The notes under the pieces: generated by a model
Seen by the model: the letters and a program-made list of their open reading frames with translations, nothing else
What the model was told of the DNA's origin: nothing
Database searches by the model: none
Translations under genes and position numbers: made by a program
NCBI RefSeq assembly: GCF_000717655.1
Contig: NZ_JNZY01000019.1
Location: 62,001 to 126,000 of the forward strand
Source: Streptomyces katrae
GTDB taxonomy: Bacteria > Actinomycetota > Actinomycetes > Streptomycetales > Streptomycetaceae
Reading direction: 5' to 3'
Length of the DNA: 64,000 bases
Shown here: piece after piece, positions 59,627 through 64,000 of the stretch
How positions within the stretch are numbered: the first letter of the stretch is position 1
How the letters are laid out: every line of letters starts with the position of its first letter

Positions 59627-60547
59627 ATGATCCTGACCGTGACGCTCAACACCGCACTCGACGTCACCCACCACGTGCCGAAGCTGATCGCGCACACCAC
59701 GCACCGGGTCACCGCCGTGACCGAGAGACCCGGCGGCAAGGGCCTCAACGTCGCGCGCGTGCTCGCCGCACTCGGCCACGAGGTCACCGCGACCGGCTTC
59801 GCGGGTGGCCGCACCGGCGCCGTCGTACGCGAACTGCTTGCCGCTTCGCCGCAGGTGACGGACGCTCTGGTGCCCTGCGCGGGCACCACCCGGCGCACCC
59901 TGGCCGTCGTCGACGAGGCCTCGGGCGACACCACGCAGTTCAACGAGCCGGGTCCGCTGATCAGTTCCGCGGAGTGGGCGGAGTTCCTCGCCCGCTACGA
60001 GGCCCTGCTGGCCGGTGCCGGCGCGGTCGCCCTGTGCGGCAGCCTCCCGCCGGGCGTACCGGTGGGTGCGTACGCGGTGCTCGTACGGGCCGCCCGTGCG
60101 GCCGGGGTCCCGGTCCTCCTGGACACCAGCGGCGAGGCCCTGCGCCGCGGGATCGCCGCCCGCCCGGAGATGATCAAGCCGAACGCCGCCGAACTCGCCG
60201 AGCTGACCGGCTCCCGCGAGCCGCTGCAGGCCACCCGCGACGCCCGCCGCCGCGGCGCGCACGCCGTGGTCACCTCGCTCGGCCCGGGCGGGCTGCTGGC
60301 GGCCACCGCCCAGGGCACCTGGCAGGCGGCCCCGCCCCGCGCCCTGTCGGGCAACCCGACGGGAGCCGGCGACTCCGCGGTGGCGGGGCTCCTGTCGGCC
60401 CTCACGGAAGGCCTGGACTGGCCGGCCCGCCTGACCCGGGCGGTGGCCCTCTCGGCAGCCACGGTCCACGCCCCGACGGCAGGCGACTTCGACCCCCACA
60501 CGTACGAGGAGCTCCGGCACGCCATCCGCGTCACCGCCGGCAACTGA
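59627..60547 (+). CDS. PfkB-family kinase (1-phosphofructokinase/tagatose-6-P kinase type)
   Basis: 306 residues from ATG 59627. MILTVTLNTALDVTH at the N-terminus, RPGGKGLNVARVLAALGHEVTATGF (substrate loop), TQFNEPGPLIS and the C-terminal NPTGAGDSAVAGLL with the catalytic Asp are typical of the FruK/LacC subgroup of PfkB kinases. Its place downstream of nagA may point to an amino-sugar-derived substrate, but the terminator between them means separate transcription. The annotation as 1-phosphofructokinase would be by similarity only. Confidence 0.85.
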   Translation: MILTVTLNTALDVTHHVPKLIAHTTHRVTAVTERPGGKGLNVARVLAALGHEVTATGFAGGRTGAVVRELLAASPQVTDALVPCAGTTRRTLAVVDEASGDTTQFNEPGPLISSAEWAEFLARYEALLAGAGAVALCGSLPPGVPVGAYAVLVRAARAAGVPVLLDTSGEALRRGIAARPEMIKPNAAELAELTGSREPLQATRDARRRGAHAVVTSLGPGGLLAATAQGTWQAAPPRALSGNPTGAGDSAVAGLLSALTEGLDWPARLTRAVALSAATVHAPTAGDFDPHTYEELRHAIRVTAGN

Positions 60548-60608
60548 CCGCACGCCCCGCGCTCCTGACGGAGCTTCCGGCGGTGCAAGCCCGGGATCGG
60601 GCCCGGTT

Positions 60609-60632
60609 AAGATCATCTTTCTAGTTGATCTT
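60609..60632. promoter_or_regulatory. Inverted repeat upstream of spore-associated-protein-like gene
   Basis: AAGATCA (60609-60615) and TGATCTT (60626-60632) with a 10-nt spacer, centred about 37 nt before the ATG at 60657. It is AT-rich in a GC-rich genome and looks like a regulator site. Confidence 0.4.
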
Positions 60633-60656
60633 GATCACGATGCGAGGCCGCACCAC

Positions 60657-61112
60657 ATGAAGCGAATCGTCCGCAACACGCTCGCCACCGTCACCGGGGT
60701 GGTGGCCGTGTCCACTCTGGCCGCGGCCCCCGCCCAGGCCCAGACGGTCTCCGGCGGCTCCTGCGGCGCGGGCTACTACCAGCAGGACGCCTACCCGCTC
60801 GGCGACCACGCGGGCGCCACCGGCTCCGGCGTCCTGTTCCTCTACTACAACAAGTCCACCGGCAAGAACTGCGCGATCCTGCGCCGCGACGCCGAGTTCA
60901 TCATCACCGACGGCATGGGCATCACCCTGAGGGCCAGCAACGGCGCGGTCGACTCCGACGGCCAGCGGGCCTACGAGCAGTACGCGGGCCCGGTCTACGT
61001 CAACGCCCGCGGCGCGTGCGTCAAGGTCGACGGCTTCGTGACGGGCGTGTGGAGCGGCTCCTTCGCGGCGGGCACGCAGCGCGGCGACAGCGGCTGGGTC
61101 CACTGCGGCTAG
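60657..61112 (+). CDS. Secreted protein similar to spore-associated protein A (SapA-like)
   Basis: 151 residues. A signal peptide (MKRIVRNTLATVTGVVAVSTLAAAPAQA) is followed by a cysteine-bearing domain: SCGAGYYQQDAYPLG, LYYNKSTGKNCAILRR, YAGPVYVNARGACVKVDGFV, ending WVHCG. The four cysteines and the YAGPVYV-x-x-x-G-x-C block resemble the small extracellular spore-associated proteins of Streptomyces. Function there is unknown; the protein is likely exported and found at the cell or spore surface. Confidence 0.8.
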   Translation: MKRIVRNTLATVTGVVAVSTLAAAPAQAQTVSGGSCGAGYYQQDAYPLGDHAGATGSGVLFLYYNKSTGKNCAILRRDAEFIITDGMGITLRASNGAVDSDGQRAYEQYAGPVYVNARGACVKVDGFVTGVWSGSFAAGTQRGDSGWVHCG

Positions 61113-61133
61113 AAGGTCGCCCAGAACGACGAA

Positions 61134-61165
61134 GTCCGGCCTGCCGCCCGCGCGGTGGGCCGGAC
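61134..61165. terminator. Bidirectional terminator between SapA-like and CBM35 genes
   Basis: GTCCGGCC (61134-61141) pairs with GGCCGGAC (61158-61165), with an inner CCGC/GCGG stem. It lies between converging genes. Confidence 0.7.
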
Positions 61166-61228
61166 TCGTCTCCTGCCGAGGGTGGCGACCGGTGGCCGGA
61201 CCGCCGGGCACCGGAGGCCGACCGGCGG

Positions 61229-62263
61229 TCAGCGCTTGATGTGCCCCTGGCCCAGGTCGAGCTGGTCGAAGACCGCCTCGCACTGGTTGCCGGGCTCGCA
61301 CGAGATCTTCATCGTGTTCGTGCCCTTCTTGAGGGTGATCCACGCGTACGTGCGCTGCCAGCCCTTGTCCCAGGCTCCGGGTTCGGCCTTGGCGAAGTTC
61401 GCCAGGTTCAGGGACTGGTTCGGGCTCTGCCCGTTGACCGTGAGGGTCGCCTTCGCGTCCTTGCCGGGAACCCCGTAGTTCACGAACAGCGTGTAGTCCC
61501 CGGCCGCCGGAACGTCCACCGTCCAGGTCAGCGCCGCACCGGGGGTGTTGAAGCCGCCCACGTACTGGCCGCCCGCGCTCTTCGCGCCCGGGATGGCGGC
61601 CTCCAGATGCGCGCCGCCCGTGAGGGACATGCCTGCGCCGGAGGCGTCCGCCTTGGGCAGCGGGGCCTGCGGGGAGTCCGAGGGGCTCGGCTGCGCCGAC
61701 GGCGAGTTCTGCGGCTGCGCGGACTGCTGGCCGCCCGCCGTGTTGCCCTTGCCGTTCTTGTCCTTGTCCTTGTCGCCGAAGGCCACGGCCGCACCGATGC
61801 CGATCGCGACCGCCGCGACCACCGCGACCGCTGCGATGAGCATGCCCTTGCGGCTGGAACCGCCGCCTCCGCCGTGGCCCCCGTGGCCGCCCGGCGCGGG
61901 GATCGACGCCGTGGCCTGCCCCTGCTGCGGCGGAACCCCGTAGCCGCCCGCCTGGAGGGCTTCCGGGGCCTGGTACTGCGCCTGGTAGGCCGGCGGCTGC
62001 TGCTGCGGCGGAACCTGGGCGCCGCGCTGGCCGCCGTACGTCCGCTCACCGACCGTGCGCACCTGGTTGTACGAGGTACGGGGGACACCGGGCTGTACGC
62101 CGGGCTGACCACCGACCGTCGGGCCGGGGTAACCGTATCCACCGCCCTGCGCGGGCGGGGTGGCTCCGGCGGCCTGGCCGTCCGCGTAGAGATAGCCGAA
62201 CGGGTCGTCGTCCTCGGGCTGGTTCGCCCCACTGTTCGAGCCGTGGTTCGCGGGCGTCGTCAT
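61229..62263 (-). CDS. Membrane-anchored CBM35-like protein with long disordered N-terminus
   Basis: 344 residues. Residues 1-135 are a Gly/Pro/Gln-rich intracellular tail with repeated PPAQGGGYGYPG and QQQPPAYQAQY blocks. One membrane helix spans about 140-165 (GMLIAAVAVVAAVAIGIGAAVAF). A Lys/Asp and Ser/Pro linker then leads to a C-terminal beta-sandwich (about 215-344) with FNTPGAALTWTVDVPAAGDYTLFVNYG and ANFAKAEPGAWDKGWQRTYAWITLKKGTNTMKI, the pattern of CBM35-type carbohydrate-binding modules. It is likely an extracytoplasmic glycan binder; no catalytic domain. Confidence 0.82.
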   Translation of the reverse strand: MTTPANHGSNSGANQPEDDDPFGYLYADGQAAGATPPAQGGGYGYPGPTVGGQPGVQPGVPRTSYNQVRTVGERTYGGQRGAQVPPQQQPPAYQAQYQAPEALQAGGYGVPPQQGQATASIPAPGGHGGHGGGGGSSRKGMLIAAVAVVAAVAIGIGAAVAFGDKDKDKNGKGNTAGGQQSAQPQNSPSAQPSPSDSPQAPLPKADASGAGMSLTGGAHLEAAIPGAKSAGGQYVGGFNTPGAALTWTVDVPAAGDYTLFVNYGVPGKDAKATLTVNGQSPNQSLNLANFAKAEPGAWDKGWQRTYAWITLKKGTNTMKISCEPGNQCEAVFDQLDLGQGHIKR

Positions 62264-62331
62264 CGCAGGTCACTCCTTTCAACCCACGGGAGCCTACCCC
62301 GAACACGTGCACCCACGGGCGGCCGATCGCC

Positions 62332-64000
62332 TCATCCGGCCCGGCGGTGCGCCTTGGAACGGGACCTTTTCTCGATGTACATCCGCTGGTCGGCCGAGCG
62401 CAGCACCTCGTCCGCCGACATGCCGCAGCTGGCCCAGCCGATGCCGAAACTCGCGCCCACACGGACCGCACGGCCGTCCACCCGGATCGGCGGGATGATC
62501 GCGTTGCGCAGCCGGACGGCCAGGTCGGCTGCGTCGGCGGCGCCCAGTCCGTCCGCGAGGACGACGAATTCGTCACCACCCAGCCGAGCGACGGTGTCAC
62601 CGTCCCTGACGCCCGTCGTCAACCGCCTGGCCACCTCGATCAGGACCGCGTCGCCCGTGTGGTGCCCGAACCGGTCGTTGATCGACTTGAACCCGTCGAG
62701 GTCGCAGAAGAGCACCGCGAGCCCCTTCGTCCCGTCGTCGATGTCCGTCGCGGGCGCCACCGTGTGCACGTGGTGGTCGTACGGGCCCGCCCCCGCGCCG
62801 GGTGTGCCGGGGGCGCCAGGGGCCCCCGGCGCCGCGGGCGCGCCGGGGAACTCGAAGGGCTCGGGAAAGGCGTCGGGCTGAAAGCCGTGCTCACCGCCGC
62901 CACCACCCGCCGGGAGCCCCCCGCCGACACCGTGCCCCTCGTAGGCCGCGTCGAGCGCCTCCACGGCGGTGGCCCGGACCGACTGGGGCCTGCGGCACAG
63001 CCGCGCGCCGAGGCGGGCGCGCAGCTCGGCGCTGTTCGGGAGGCCCGTCAGCGAGTCGTGGCTGGCCCGGTGGGCGAGCTGGAGCTCGTGGCGCTTGCGC
63101 TCCTCGATGTCCTCGACGTGCGTGAGCAGGAACCGCGGCCCGTCGGCGGCGTCCGCGACGACGGAGTTGCGCAGCGACACCCATACGTACGTGCCGTCGC
63201 GCCGCCCGAGCCGCAGCTCGGCCCGGCCGCCCTCGGCGGAGGTGCGCAGCAGGGTCCCGATGTCCTCGGGGTGGACCAGGTCTGAGAAGGAGTACCGGCG
63301 CAGTACGGAGGCGGGCCGGCCCAGCAGCCGGCACAGCGCGTCGTTGGTCCGCAGCAGCCGCCCGTGCTGGTCACCGCCCATCTCGGCGATCGCCATGCCG
63401 CTGGGGGCGTACTCGAAGGCCTGCCGGAACGACTCCTCGCTCGCGCGCAGCGCCTGCTGTTCACGCTCCAGCCGGACCAGGGCCCGCTGCATGTTCGCCC
63501 GCAGCCGTGCGTTGCTGATCGCAATCGCGGCTTGGAAGGCGTACATCTGGAGCGCTTCGCGCCCCCACGCGCCGGGGCGGCGCCCATTGCGCGGTCTGTC
63601 CACCGAAATGACACCCAGAAGTTCCCCGCCGGACGCATACATGGGCGCGTAGAGCCGGTCCTCGGGGTGCCACTCGTCCTCGAAGCGCGGATCGGGGCCG
63701 TCCGTGTGCCACTGGGGCACGTCGTCCTCGAGCAGGACCCAGCCCTCGGTGTGCGGGATGAAGCGGAGCCCGTCCCAGCTCTCCCCCATCGTCAGACGGC
63801 GCTCCCAGGAGGCGCGGGAGCCGACGCGGCCGGTGATGAGGGCTTCTGCGGCGGGGTCGCCGGCGAACGCGGCGACGACGAGATCCCCGTCAGGGCGTAC
63901 GAGGTTGACACAGGCGAGCTGGTAGCCGAGGCCCACGACGATGCCGTCCACGACGGTCTGCAGGGTGTCCGCCAGGCTCCTGGCCGTATTGAGCTCGGCC
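62332..64000 (-). CDS. cdgB: GAF-PAS-GGDEF diguanylate cyclase (CdgB-like), 5' end outside window
   Basis: The frame is open to the right edge, giving about 556 residues. The visible order is a GAF domain (GYQLACVNLVRPDGDLVVAAF ... PMYASGGELLGVISVDRP), a PAS domain (SEESFRQAFEYAPSGMAIAEM ... GRRDGTYVWVSLRNSV) and a GGDEF domain with LFCDLDGFKSINDRFGHHTGD, an I-site RDGD and active site GGDEF, all intact. It makes c-di-GMP, which controls Streptomyces development. An unusual ~80-residue Gly/Pro-rich insertion splits the GGDEF domain before its first strand. Domain order matches CdgB of S. coelicolor as I recall. Confidence 0.88.
   Translation of the reverse strand, partial: AELNTARSLADTLQTVVDGIVVGLGYQLACVNLVRPDGDLVVAAFAGDPAAEALITGRVGSRASWERRLTMGESWDGLRFIPHTEGWVLLEDDVPQWHTDGPDPRFEDEWHPEDRLYAPMYASGGELLGVISVDRPRNGRRPGAWGREALQMYAFQAAIAISNARLRANMQRALVRLEREQQALRASEESFRQAFEYAPSGMAIAEMGGDQHGRLLRTNDALCRLLGRPASVLRRYSFSDLVHPEDIGTLLRTSAEGGRAELRLGRRDGTYVWVSLRNSVVADAADGPRFLLTHVEDIEERKRHELQLAHRASHDSLTGLPNSAELRARLGARLCRRPQSVRATAVEALDAAYEGHGVGGGLPAGGGGGEHGFQPDAFPEPFEFPGAPAAPGAPGAPGTPGAGAGPYDHHVHTVAPATDIDDGTKGLAVLFCDLDGFKSINDRFGHHTGDAVLIEVARRLTTGVRDGDTVARLGGDEFVVLADGLGAADAADLAVRLRNAIIPPIRVDGRAVRVGASFGIGWASCGMSADEVLRSADQRMYIEKRSRSKAHRRAG

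Overview
The window is a very GC-rich stretch of actinobacterial chromosome, almost certainly Streptomyces. Codon third positions are nearly all G or C, GTG and TTG starts are common, and several Streptomyces marker genes are present: DUF3027, DUF3263, DUF2771, the futalosine menaquinone genes, an LAxTG cell-wall protein, a GAF-PAS-GGDEF diguanylate cyclase and CIRCE-controlled groEL. From memory, the gene order resembles the S. coelicolor core around SCO4281 to SCO4340. No tRNA, rRNA, CRISPR array, complete insertion sequence, prophage or secondary-metabolite cluster was seen.

Left part (1-24 kb). A sacsin-like chaperone enters from the left. It is followed by a P-type ATPase/MFS operon (minus), a purine permease behind a nested inverted repeat, a decayed VapC-type toxin gene, an orphan ribbon-helix-helix protein and a marR-MFS operon. 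Next come a secreted propeller protein, an SGNH hydrolase, an aldo/keto reductase, a 29-residue membrane peptide, an RNA ligase-like phosphodiesterase carrying an 18-bp minisatellite, and a flotillin with an NfeD-like partner. DUF3027, an MFS protein, a DUF2771 lipoprotein, mqnB-mqnD (futalosine menaquinone pathway), a long cold-shock protein and a HAD phosphatase follow.

Middle part (24-46 kb). Two proteins share the XPB N-terminal domain: a motor-less, WYL-tailed one and the complete XPB helicase. Around them lie DUF4291, an LAQTG surface protein, a GNAT enzyme and several remnants: a HAD fragment, a shortened GT87 transferase and an orphan RelE/ParE-like protein. HelD (RNA polymerase recycling), a secreted protein, a CutC-family protein behind a DasR-like site, and an HD/MFS pair follow. 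murR-murQ-murP encodes N-acetylmuramic acid recovery, with a probably leaderless start and two matching operator-like repeats.

Right part (46-64 kb). trpF, a Uma2 protein, groEL with two CIRCE elements, a 67-residue cold-shock protein with an AT-rich leader, and thrC with a MoaD-like sulfur carrier come first. gpgS-otsA-otsB (glucosylglycerate and trehalose) follows. An amino-sugar locus (sugar-binding lipoprotein, nagK, nagA, pfkB) is arranged around a second DasR-like site. The window ends with a spore-associated-protein-like secreted protein, a CBM35 membrane protein and a diguanylate cyclase that runs off the right edge.

The main theme is cell-wall amino-sugar recovery. The mur operon and the nag operon both feed GlcNAc-6-phosphate metabolism, and a DasR-type motif occurs at both nagK and cutC. 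I found no wholly new multi-gene system. The strongest leads are regulatory (murR operators, the DasR-like site at cutC) and architectural (XPB-WYL protein, split GGDEF domain, minisatellite in the phosphodiesterase, MoaD ending in GGC).
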